Notes under the pieces: generated by a model
Seen by the model: the letters and a program-made list of their open reading frames with translations, nothing else
Database searches by the model: none
What the model was told of the DNA's origin: nothing
DNA from: Pseudomonadota bacterium
Lineage (GTDB): Bacteria; Pseudomonadota; Alphaproteobacteria; Rhizobiales; Hyphomicrobiaceae
DNA: 5,065 nt
Direction: 5' to 3'
Assembly: GCA_023390485.1 (NCBI GenBank)
Contig: JAEWCT010000037.1
Span: forward strand, 1 to 5,065
Part shown: in pieces, positions 1 to 5,065 of the stretch
How positions within the stretch are numbered: the stretch's first letter is position 1
Layout of the letters: every line of letters starts with the position of its first letter
Translations under genes and position numbers: made by a program

Positions 1-1020
1 GTGTGCAAGGCCGCGCGTCCAGGCGAAGATCGAGGCGATGGAGTTTGTCGACGTTTCCTTGCCTTTCTGATGCTCGCGATAATGGCGCGTGACGGTGCCG
101 TGCGCAGCTTCTGCCTCGACCGTTTTGCCGTCCGGCGTCATCAGCACGCTGGTCATCAGGCCGAGCGAGCCGAAGCCTTGCGCAACCGTGTCGGATTGGA
201 CGTCGCCGTCGTAATTCTTGCAGGCCCAGACGTAGCCGCCCGACCACTTCAGAGCGCTCGCGACCATGTCGTCGATCAGGCGATGCTCGTAGGTGAGCTT
301 GCGCTTCGTGAATTCGGCCTTGAACTCGGCGTCGTAGATCTCCTGGAAGATATCCTTGAAGCGGCCGTCATAGGCTTTGAGGATGGTGTTCTTCGTCGAG
401 AGATAAACGGGATAGTTGCGCGCCAGGCCGTAGTTCAGCGACGCGCGTGCGAAGTCGCGGATCGATTCATCGAGATTATACATCGCCATCGCGACGCCCG
501 CGTCCGGCGCCTTGAAGACTTCCTTTTCGATGACGGTGCCATCCTCGCCGACGAACTTGATCGTCAGCACGCCCTTGCCAGGGAACTTGAAGTCCGTCGC
601 CTTATACTGATCGCCGTAGGCGTGGCGGCCGACGATGATCGGCTGGGTCCAGCCCGGAACGAGACGCGGCACGTTCTTGCAGATGATCGGCTCGCGGAAA
701 ATCACGCCGCCGAGGATGTTGCGGATCGTGCCGTTGGGGCTCTTCCACATTTCCTTCAGGCTGAATTCTTTGACGCGCGCTTCGTCGGGCGTGATCGTCG
801 CGCACTTAACGCCGACGCCGTGTTTGTTGATGGCGTTGCCGGCGTCGATCGTGATCTGGTCGCCGGTCTTGTCGCGGTTTTCGACGCTCAGGTCATAGTA
901 TTCGAGATTAACGTCGACGTAGGGGTGGATGAGGCTGTCCTTGATCAGCTTCCAGATAATGCGGGTCATCTCGTCGCCGTCGAGTTCGACGACGGTGCCT
1001 TCAACCTTGATTTTCTGCAT
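1..1020 (-). CDS. icd: NADP-dependent isocitrate dehydrogenase, C-terminus cut by window edge
   Basis: Cytosolic TCA-cycle enzyme that oxidatively decarboxylates isocitrate to 2-oxoglutarate with reduction of NADP+. The minus-strand frame starts with ATG at 1020-1018 and stays open for 340 codons to the window edge; the homodimeric eukaryote-like family is about 404 residues, so roughly 64 C-terminal residues are missing. It begins [20 protein letters not shown], typical of this family. Substrate residues are visible: SPNGTIRN at 94-101 (S94, N96, R100), R109 and R132, numbered as in human IDH1, then Y139 and K210. Metal-binding aspartates are D250, D273 and D277. The NADP-binding HGTVTRH is at 307-313. 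No strong Shine-Dalgarno is seen, only GAGA about 8 nt upstream, so the start rests on family alignment. The GT87 gene lies 124 bp upstream on the same strand. The protein looks intact as far as visible; identification is very secure. Confidence 0.97.
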   Translation of the reverse strand, partial: MQKIKVEGTVVELDGDEMTRIIWKLIKDSLIHPYVDVNLEYYDLSVENRDKTGDQITIDAGNAINKHGVGVKCATITPDEARVKEFSLKEMWKSPNGTIRNILGGVIFREPIICKNVPRLVPGWTQPIIVGRHAYGDQYKATDFKFPGKGVLTIKFVGEDGTVIEKEVFKAPDAGVAMAMYNLDESIRDFARASLNYGLARNYPVYLSTKNTILKAYDGRFKDIFQEIYDAEFKAEFTKRKLTYEHRLIDDMVASALKWSGGYVWACKNYDGDVQSDTVAQGFGSLGLMTSVLMTPDGKTVEAEAAHGTVTRHYREHQKGKETSTNSIASIFAWTRGLAH

Positions 1021-1115
1021 GGGGGATGTCTCGCGGGAAGATAAGGACGGATGAGGTTCGGGATGCCGGCGCGCCAAGCCTAAAGGCCCATTACGCACAT
1101 GCGAAGAGAGCTTTT

Positions 1116-1130
1116 TGACGTAGTGCGTCA
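1116..1130. promoter_or_regulatory. Near-perfect palindrome upstream of icd, possible operator
   Basis: TGACGTAGTGCGTCA has arms TGACGTA and TGCGTCA that pair at six of seven positions around a central G. It lies about 95 bp upstream of the icd start, in the 124-bp gap behind the GT87 gene. This position suits a regulator-binding site for icd, but no convincing -35/-10 pair could be placed beside it and no known regulator is recognised. Inference only. Confidence 0.25.
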
Positions 1131-1143
1131 GATTGGGGGGCGT

Positions 1144-1164
1144 TTCAAGCCCTACCGGCTTGAA
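1144..1164 (-). repeat. Perfect 8-bp stem-loop across the GT87 stop codon
   Basis: Read on the minus strand, TTCAAGCC, loop GGTAG, then GGCTTGAA form a perfect 8-bp stem that contains the TGA stop of the GT87 gene (1147-1145). The following bases, ACGCCCCCC, hold no T-run, so this is not a classical intrinsic terminator. It could still stabilise the 3' end of the mRNA or help pause polymerase before icd. The function is unproven. Confidence 0.35.
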
Positions 1165-2371
1165 TTGCGGCCGACATGGGCGCCGGCCCGAGGTTTTTTT
1201 CGCCTGCCTGAAGCGCGTCGCAGTTTGTTGTCTCGATCCAGACGTGTCTCAGGATCAGGGCCATGACTATGAAGCTTCCGAACACGCCAAGCGGCACCGG
1301 CGGCAATTTGGAGAAAAACAGGATGAAGACGTTCGCGAGCAAGAGGCCATAGGCATCGACGCGCGTCATGCCGTGCCGTGAAATGTGGCGAAGGAGGAAG
1401 GCCTGCGCGACCGTCAGCATGACGAGGTCGTAGACGAAGAGGTACGGGCTTGCGAGCGTTATAGCGGCCGCCAATGCGGCAGCCTTCAGATCGAAGCTGA
1501 CGGTCCGACGGCTCCAGAGCCAGCCGATGACGACAGCGACGGCGGCCGATACGGCGGCTTGCAGCCAAAGCGCGTGGTCGGCCGAAAGCCCGAGACTGCG
1601 GGCAAGTCCGAACGGCGTTTGTATCCTCTCGGTATCGGGGGACGTCGCGATGAGGGAAGCGACGTGCTGAAGCTGCTTCGGCAATGCGAGCCAGGACGCG
1701 ATGCCGAATGCGGCTATCGAGACGATCACTATGGCAGCGACGGTCAGCGCCGCGGCGGCGATAGAGCGGTAATAGCCGCCGGCAATAAGTGCGATCGGAA
1801 TGAGCAAGCCAAGATGCGGCTTGAACGACAGGAGCCCGATAGCGACGCCGGCCAGGATCGGCCTGGTTTCAAGCAGCACAAGCCCAAATCCCAAAAGGCC
1901 GGACGTCAACGCGCCGTTCTGCCCGATGTAGAAATTCAGCCATGGGCCGGGAGTTGCCAACATCAGCAGCAGATCGCGCCGCGACGTGCTGATCCGAGCG
2001 AGCGCAGCGACGAGCAGGGAAAGCGTCGCGCAGATCCACGTCAGCATCGATGCCGCGTAGGGAACCAACGCAAGCGCGGCGGCGGCTAAGAGAAAGGTTG
2101 GGGGATAGGACCACGGGAAATTGCCGCCGTTTGGATTGTGATCGAGTGCGCGCTGGGCACCCTTGTGGCGCACGGGGTCATAGGTGGCCATAAGGTCCCC
2201 GCTGCCGACCAACTGACCTGCGGAGTAGATTCCGAGATAATCGCCATCGGCAGGGAGGCCTTGGGGGGTCGTGATCCAGCCCTGGGGACTGACGCGGGCG
2301 GTGTTTATAGAGAAGGCCCAAAACGCAATCGCCAGCAGCGCGAATACGGTGGGAATATCGATGCGGCGCAT
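1145..2371 (-). CDS. GT87/DUF2029-family polytopic membrane glycosyltransferase-like protein
   Basis: Predicted inner-membrane protein of 408 residues. Characterised members of this family are mannosyltransferases that use polyprenyl-phosphate-linked mannose, but the substrate here is unknown. Hallmarks in order: a first membrane helix at about 6-25, an extracytoplasmic loop with D42 and D44, the AG at 51-52, YDP at 64-66 and YPP at 89-91, then GQN at 150-152, FKPHLGLL at 183-190, SPY at 308-310 and YDLVML at 314-319. About nine or ten hydrophobic segments are visible. The ATG at 2371-2369 is preferred because the hydrophobic N-terminus follows at once and the length matches the family. An in-frame ATG at 2500 (451 residues) would add a non-conserved stretch and would lie on the divergent promoter. 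Neither start has a good ribosome-binding site, and a GTG at 2383 is also possible. icd follows on the same strand after 124 bp. Family confident; exact role not. Confidence 0.85.
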   Translation of the reverse strand: MRRIDIPTVFALLAIAFWAFSINTARVSPQGWITTPQGLPADGDYLGIYSAGQLVGSGDLMATYDPVRHKGAQRALDHNPNGGNFPWSYPPTFLLAAAALALVPYAASMLTWICATLSLLVAALARISTSRRDLLLMLATPGPWLNFYIGQNGALTSGLLGFGLVLLETRPILAGVAIGLLSFKPHLGLLIPIALIAGGYYRSIAAAALTVAAIVIVSIAAFGIASWLALPKQLQHVASLIATSPDTERIQTPFGLARSLGLSADHALWLQAAVSAAVAVVIGWLWSRRTVSFDLKAAALAAAITLASPYLFVYDLVMLTVAQAFLLRHISRHGMTRVDAYGLLLANVFILFFSKLPPVPLGVFGSFIVMALILRHVWIETTNCDALQAGEKNLGPAPMSAAIQAGRA

Positions 2372-2485
2372 GGCGGGGATCACTGGCGGTTCGGTGCTCG
2401 CGGATGCCGGCGAGGCAGAGACAAAACGCAGCGGTCTTAAGTCTCCGGTAACTTCTTTGCGCTGGGCCTTGACGTGCCCTGGAGT

Positions 2486-2514
2486 TTGACAGTCTGTCAT
2501 TACCAAAGCATTAG
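2486..2514 (+). promoter_or_regulatory. Sigma70-type promoter for the TrmJ gene
   Basis: A perfect -35 TTGACA (2486-2491) is followed after 17 bp by CATTAG (2509-2514), which matches three of six positions of the -10 consensus. Transcription would start near 2521, about 60 nt before the TTG start at 2581. The position between divergent genes fits. The weak -10 suggests low or activated expression. This promoter would overlap the alternative upstream ATG of the GT87 gene, which argues for that gene's shorter form. Confidence 0.5.
2487..2499. promoter_or_regulatory. Perfect palindrome TGACAGTCTGTCA over the -35 box, candidate operator
   Basis: Two perfect 6-bp arms, TGACAG and CTGTCA, surround one central T. 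The site covers five of the six bases of the TTGACA -35 element, so a dimeric protein bound here would block polymerase. No known regulator consensus is recognised. Autoregulation by the DUF433-like domain of the downstream gene is conceivable but speculative. Confidence 0.4.
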
Positions 2515-2570
2515 GCAGGGCGGAGCGGCGAGGCCTGGGGCCTGACGCTTTGCTTGCCAATTTTTCGACC

Positions 2571-2583
2571 GGAGACAGGATTG
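2571..2583 (+). promoter_or_regulatory. Ribosome-binding site GGAG and TTG start that decide the long TrmJ form
   Basis: GGAG at 2571-2574 is followed by six bases and then TTG at 2581-2583. This is the best-spaced ribosome-binding site in the 5' half of the open frame. The earlier in-frame TTG at 2554 lacks one, and the internal ATG at 3058 has only diffuse G-rich sequence before it. This supports translation from 2581. Confidence 0.55.
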
Positions 2584-3864
2584 AACGTCGAGACGGACGC
2601 TCATCGGATCGGGGCGGTGCCGGACATTCGGGTCGGTGCTGGGGGTGAACCTGTGACCGGGCCTCGTGATACGCCCGTCGCCGCGATCGTGCATGCGTGC
2701 CATTCCGCATCGATCGATCAAGGGCTCGCAGCGCTCGCCATTCCGGGCCTCGACCGGACGACGCTCGAGCCTATCCTGCAATACTGTGCCAGCCTCAAAT
2801 GCGTCGAGGACAACGTAACCTGCCAGGGGTGCAAGCGGCGGACGGAAGCCCAGGGCATCGAAACGCTCGATCAGTTCATCCTCAGCAAGAAGGAAGTGAT
2901 CGTCGGCGACGGCCGCGTTCGCCTCCGGGGCGAGGGCACCGAGACGGTGGCGACGCCGTGCCTCGAAACGCTCGCCAAGCAGTGGTCGGGTGAGAATTAC
3001 TGGTTCTGGGCGCGCCGGGTCATTCGCAAGCTGCGCCACGGGCTGCGGCGGGCGCATATGCGCGGGGAACCGGTGGCAGGGGAGGGCGAAACGCCGTCCA
3101 TCATTCTGATGGAGCCACAACTCGCGGACAACATCGGCATGGTGGCGCGTGCCTGCGCGAATTTCGGGCTCGACGATCTTCGTCTCGTCAATCCGCGCGA
3201 CGGCTGGCCGAACGAAAAGGCGCGGATCGCGGCGTCCGGGGCAAACTACATCATCGATGACGCGCAGGCCTACGGCACGCTCGAAGAGAGCATGGCGGAT
3301 CTGAACTGGGTCGGGGCGACGACGGCGCGGCAGCGGGATCTTCGCAAGCCCGTGCTAACGCCGGAGCAAGCCATCGTCGAAATGCGGAAGCGGATCGGCC
3401 GGGGCGAGCGCTGCGGCGTGCTGTTCGGGCGCGAACGCAATGGGCTCGAGACGAACGAGGTTGCGGTCGCGGACGCGTTCATCATGATTCCAGTAAATTC
3501 TCGTTTCGCTTCTCTCAATCTGGCGCAGGCGGTGCTGCTAACGGGATACGAATGGATGCGGAGTGATGTCGGGCGAAGTCTCGGCCGGGTCACAACCTAT
3601 GAGAAACCTCTCACCGAAGGTCTCTACATGGGCCGGGACCGTCCGGCGACCAAGCAGGAACTCCTTGGACTGTTTGAACATTTAGAGAGTGAGCTGGAAA
3701 CCAACGGGTTTTTCAATCCGGCTCACCGCAGAGCGGTCGTGTCACAAAACCTGCGTACGCTCTTGACGAGACTCAACGCGACAGAGCAGGAAGTACGCAC
3801 CCTTCGTGGCATAGTTGCCACGCTTTCACAGGGCAAAGGAAAGGCCCGAAAAGGGGGAGAGTAA
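2581..3864 (+). CDS. trmJ: TrmJ-type tRNA 2'-O-methyltransferase (SPOUT) with a DUF433-like N-terminal extension
   Basis: By family, a cytoplasmic SAM-dependent enzyme that methylates the 2'-OH of tRNA position 32. With the TTG at 2581 the product is 427 residues, against about 250-280 for usual members. The catalytic SPOUT domain begins near residue 172: PQLADNIGMVARA (179-191) with N184 and R190, VNPRDGWPNEKAR, then LFGRERNGL (281-289) and the knot segment IPVNSRFASLNLAQAV (303-318). The C-terminal helical region, about 350-420, contains the TrmJ-like EQEVRTLRGIVA. Residues 1-159 are extra: GGEP(V), TPVAAIV, SIDQ and IPGLDRTTLEPILQYCA follow the order seen in DUF433, then cysteines 69, 74, 81 and 84, then a basic stretch around WFWARRVIRKLRHGLRR. 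The extension has GC-ending codons like the catalytic part and no stop, so it is probably translated. If not, ATG 3058 would give a standard 268-residue TrmJ. Family membership is secure; the extension and its DUF433 assignment are less so. Confidence 0.88.
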   Translation: MNVETDAHRIGAVPDIRVGAGGEPVTGPRDTPVAAIVHACHSASIDQGLAALAIPGLDRTTLEPILQYCASLKCVEDNVTCQGCKRRTEAQGIETLDQFILSKKEVIVGDGRVRLRGEGTETVATPCLETLAKQWSGENYWFWARRVIRKLRHGLRRAHMRGEPVAGEGETPSIILMEPQLADNIGMVARACANFGLDDLRLVNPRDGWPNEKARIAASGANYIIDDAQAYGTLEESMADLNWVGATTARQRDLRKPVLTPEQAIVEMRKRIGRGERCGVLFGRERNGLETNEVAVADAFIMIPVNSRFASLNLAQAVLLTGYEWMRSDVGRSLGRVTTYEKPLTEGLYMGRDRPATKQELLGLFEHLESELETNGFFNPAHRRAVVSQNLRTLLTRLNATEQEVRTLRGIVATLSQGKGKARKGGE

Positions 3865-4008
3865 GCGCCTTCATATGGCCAAGTTTTGGGCCGAGCGATG
3901 CCAACTCGAGAGGCTAATGGCATTGTGCAACGTGGCTGCTGCAAGGGCCGCGCCTGGGTTTCCCATTCACTAATAAAGAAAGTCAAAGAGGCTCAACTGG
4001 AGATGTGG
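3865..4008. other. Short gap between trmJ and the secreted-protein gene
   Basis: These 144 bp hold no supported gene and no clear intrinsic terminator after trmJ. The only inverted match close to the stop codon is a weak GGCC...GGCC pair (about 3877-3893) without a T-run. A TAATAA resembling a -10 box occurs at 3971-3976, but no matching -35 was found. The GGAG at 3999-4002 belongs to the next gene. Co-transcription with trmJ is therefore possible. Confidence 0.4.
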
Positions 4009-4659
4009 ATGAATACGAGGGCGGGGGTGTTGGCGAGCGTAATGGCGCTGTCGCTTATGGGTACTGCAGTACCCGCCGGCGCGCAGGAACTCAGCGAGCA
4101 CGCGGTAAGATCGTTCATGGAATATGCTTGGTCGCTCACGCCGCAGCAATTCTCCAAGCCGGACGGCTCGGTCATTGTCATCGACAAGAACAAGAAGTCG
4201 GAAGTCGAGGTTCCGCTCGACGTGGCACGCGATGTGATCAAGGCCGGGCGGCTTTCGGCGCATGCCCAGATCTGCGATCTGCGTGATGACCAGGTGCTGA
4301 ATCACCGCGCCATGATGCGCCGGGAAGAGGCCAAGAAGAAGTGGACCCAGCAAAATCTGGTCTACATCAGTCAGTTGCACCTCACGACGGTGATGCTGCT
4401 GACGGGCCGGATCAAGCTCGTCGAGAAGGAAGGCGACAAGGAAGTCGTCGTCGACGAAAAGAAAGAGCCGGCGCAGACCTGCTCGGACGAGCAGCGCAAG
4501 AAGGTTAAGGAAATGATTGCGGCCTACGTTGCCGCAAGCCCGCCGCCCAATTTCGCGGCAGCCGGGCAGCCTCCGGCAGCCGGCGCTCCGGTCGCAGCAG
4601 GTGCTCCGGTCGCAACCGGCTCGACCTCGATCACGGAAACGACGATCAAGAAGAATTAA
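4009..4659 (+). CDS. Secreted or periplasmic protein of unknown function, Ala/Pro-rich tail
   Basis: Not recognised as any named family. The 216-residue product starts with a clear Sec signal peptide: MNTR, a hydrophobic core at about 6-20, and the AxA-type site AGA at 23-25, giving cleavage before Q26. The mature part is charged and probably mostly helical (Lys/Glu-rich at 103-112 and 137-170). Its only two cysteines, C89 and C158, could form a disulfide in the periplasm. Residues 176-205 are Pro/Ala/Gly-rich and include the tandem GAPVAA/GAPVAT, looking like a flexible tail. There is no second membrane segment and no lipobox. The ATG at 4009 is chosen because GGAG (3999-4002) sits six bases upstream. 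The ATG at 4003 directly abuts that GGAG, and a start at 3886 would put 41 residues before the signal peptide. A strong terminator follows 55 bp after the stop. The gene is real; its function is unknown. Confidence 0.85.
   Translation: MNTRAGVLASVMALSLMGTAVPAGAQELSEHAVRSFMEYAWSLTPQQFSKPDGSVIVIDKNKKSEVEVPLDVARDVIKAGRLSAHAQICDLRDDQVLNHRAMMRREEAKKKWTQQNLVYISQLHLTTVMLLTGRIKLVEKEGDKEVVVDEKKEPAQTCSDEQRKKVKEMIAAYVAASPPPNFAAAGQPPAAGAPVAAGAPVATGSTSITETTIKKN
4059..4074. repeat. 16-bp perfect palindrome in the signal-peptide coding region
   Basis: GGGTACTGCAGTACCC is self-complementary over all 16 bases. It lies 50 bp into the secreted-protein gene, where it encodes the end of the signal-peptide hydrophobic region (MGTAVPA). 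It may be chance. Otherwise it could be an intragenic operator. An RNA hairpin would be strained because there are no spare loop bases. Confidence 0.5.
4582..4617 (+). repeat. Two tandem 18-bp units encoding GAPVAA and GAPVAT
   Basis: Units 4582-4599 and 4600-4617 match at 15 of 18 bases and are in frame, giving residues 192-203 of the secreted protein. This is a low-complexity Ala/Pro tail that probably arose by in-frame duplication. Copy number could vary between strains. Confidence 0.7.
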
Positions 4660-4674
4660 GCGTCATATAGGCCG

Positions 4675-4703
4675 TTGACGAGACGGCCCGACGCCGGTAT
4701 CAC
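4675..4703 (+). promoter_or_regulatory. Promoter-like sequence, possibly for rpsD
   Basis: TTGACG (4675-4680, five of six consensus bases) is followed by a 17-bp spacer and TATCAC (4698-4703, four of six). Transcription would begin near 4710. This is the best sigma70-type match seen upstream of rpsD; nothing comparable was found between 4737 and 4869. It lies just before the terminator hairpin, which would then be at the very 5' end of the transcript. Confidence 0.4.
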
Positions 4704-4714
4704 CCACACGTCTT

Positions 4715-4746
4715 CGCGGGTCCTTACGGGCCCGCGTTTGATTTCT
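4715..4746 (+). terminator. Intrinsic terminator after the secreted-protein gene
   Basis: CGCGGGTCC (4715-4723), loop TTAC and GGGCCCGCG (4728-4736) form a 9-bp stem with one U-G pair, followed by TTTGATTTCT. The GC-rich stem and U-rich tract are standard for Rho-independent termination. It lies 55 bp after the stop codon at 4659 and separates this gene from rpsD. The opposite strand has no T-run after the stem, so it acts on the plus strand only. Confidence 0.8.
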
Positions 4747-4787
4747 GCGCACCCGTGGCGGGACTGTTGAAGGTCCATGCCTGTCGG

Positions 4788-4801
4788 CCCCCGAAAGGGG
4801 G
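4788..4801 (+). other. GAAA-loop hairpin in the rpsD leader
   Basis: CCCCC (4788-4792), GAAA and GGGGG (4797-4801) form a five-GC stem capped by a GNRA tetraloop. A second G-run at 4809-4814 could compete for the same C-run, so two exclusive pairings are possible. Whether this regulates S4 synthesis is unknown. Confidence 0.4.
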
Positions 4802-4825
4802 ATGAGGAGGGGGGCGCTCCACAGT

Positions 4826-4845
4826 CACGGTTCAATCGGGCCGTG
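4826..4845 (+). other. Short hairpin just upstream of the rpsD ribosome-binding site
   Basis: CACGG (4826-4830) can pair with CCGTG (4841-4845) across a 10-nt loop, eleven bases before the GGAG at 4857-4860. It is small and may be chance, but it lies where a translational control element would act. Confidence 0.3.
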
Positions 4846-4869
4846 CCATAACTCATGGAGTGCTAGAAG

Positions 4870-5065
4870 ATGACTAAGCGCGTTCGCGCCAAGCATAAGA
4901 TTGATCGCCGTCTCGGCGAGAACATCTGGGGCCGTCCCAAGAGCCCGCTCAACCGCCGCGAGAGCCGTCCTGGCCAGCATGGCGAGCGCCGCTCGGGCAA
5001 GCTTTCCGACTTCGGCCAGCAGCTCAAGGCCAAGCAGAAGCTCAAAGGCTATTACGCATCGATTT
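4870..5065 (+). CDS. rpsD: 30S ribosomal protein S4, N-terminal 65 residues, cut by window edge
   Basis: Primary 16S rRNA-binding protein that nucleates assembly of the 30S body. The visible 65 residues, starting [20 protein letters not shown], then [11 protein letters not shown] (31-41) and [19 protein letters not shown] (44-62), are the N-terminal S4 domain of the alphaproteobacterial type. The whole protein is normally about 205 residues, so the S4 RNA-binding fold proper lies beyond the edge. The ATG at 4870 is set by GGAG at 4857-4860, nine bases upstream, and by the family N-terminus. The gene is separated from its upstream neighbour by a terminator and a 210-bp gap with several possible hairpins. 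It is not in a large ribosomal operon here, as expected in this class. Very secure. Confidence 0.96.
   Translation, partial: MTKRVRAKHKIDRRLGENIWGRPKSPLNRRESRPGQHGERRSGKLSDFGQQLKAKQKLKGYYASI

Noticed and set aside
1..1044. Long plus-strand open frame of 347 codons
   Set aside because: It lies antisense to icd, whose minus-strand translation matches the isocitrate dehydrogenase family residue by residue. The plus frame is a GC-rich shadow.
1169..1200. Plus-strand GGCCG...CGGCC hairpin followed by seven Ts, like a terminator
   Set aside because: It lies inside the C-terminal codons of the minus-strand GT87 gene, and no plus-strand gene ends there. The T-run is simply the complement of GAA-AAA-AAC (Glu-Lys-Asn) codons.
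1385..2089. Plus-strand open frame of 234 codons inside the GT87 gene
   Set aside because: It is hydrophilic, Arg/Gly/Asp-rich and resembles no family, while the opposite strand encodes clear membrane helices and GT87 motifs.
2372..2710. Longer forms of the GT87 protein starting at 2500 or 2710
   Set aside because: The added residues are Arg/Pro/Ser-rich and unlike the family. They would cover the divergent promoter, or the 5' part of trmJ for the 2710 start, and no ribosome-binding site supports them.
2500..3120. Minus-strand open frame of 206 codons opposite the TrmJ extension
   Set aside because: Its sequence has no recognisable domain, whereas the plus frame over the same bases shows DUF433-like motifs, GC-ending codons and continuity with the methyltransferase. 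It remains a weak alternative if the plus extension proves untranslated.
3886..4008. Upstream start giving a 257-residue secreted protein
   Set aside because: It would place 41 residues before an obvious signal peptide. The ATG at 4009 has a GGAG at the right distance.
4804..4810. GAGGAGG as a ribosome-binding site for a leader peptide
   Set aside because: No ATG, GTG or TTG follows at a usable distance, so no leader peptide can be supported. It is kept only as part of the rpsD leader observation.

Overview
The window reads as a GC-rich alphaproteobacterial chromosome segment, most likely from the order Rhizobiales/Hyphomicrobiales. Hyphomicrobium-like is a guess from protein style, not a measurement. 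The supporting signs are a eukaryote-like NADP isocitrate dehydrogenase, an alphaproteobacterial-type ribosomal protein S4 encoded alone rather than in a large ribosomal operon, and a TrmJ with strongly GC-ending codons. From memory, icd and rpsD are also near neighbours in other Rhizobiales such as Sinorhizobium, so the backbone is probably conserved, with lineage-specific genes between them.

Layout. On the minus strand, a multi-pass membrane protein of the GT87/DUF2029 family (1145-2371) lies upstream of icd (start at 1020, running off the left edge at residue 340 of about 404). On the plus strand, starting from a divergent intergenic region (2372-2580), there is a TrmJ-type tRNA 2'-O-methyltransferase gene (2581-3864), then an unrecognised secreted protein of 216 residues (4009-4659), a strong intrinsic terminator (4715-4746), and the first 65 codons of rpsD (4870 to the right edge). 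Neither icd nor rpsD is closed by a stop codon inside the window.

The most interesting point is the methyltransferase gene. Its catalytic part starts only around residue 172. The preceding 170 codons are open, in frame and use the same codon style. Their first 70 residues follow the motif order of DUF433, a small helix-turn-helix family that includes VapB45-type antitoxins, and are followed by four cysteines (C69, C74, C81, C84). A TTG start at 2581 with a well-spaced GGAG fits this long form. The upstream promoter has a perfect TTGACA overlapped by the 13-bp palindrome TGACAGTCTGTCA, a candidate operator. The DUF433 assignment comes from motif recall and needs a profile search.

A second region worth checking is the rpsD leader. 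The best promoter-like sequence (4675-4703) lies just before the terminator hairpin, so the hairpin either only ends the upstream gene or sits at the start of the rpsD transcript as an attenuator. The genes do not form one pathway: central carbon metabolism (icd), membrane glycosyl transfer (GT87), tRNA modification (trmJ), an envelope protein and translation (rpsD) are simply neighbours. No mobile element, tRNA, rRNA or CRISPR array was seen.
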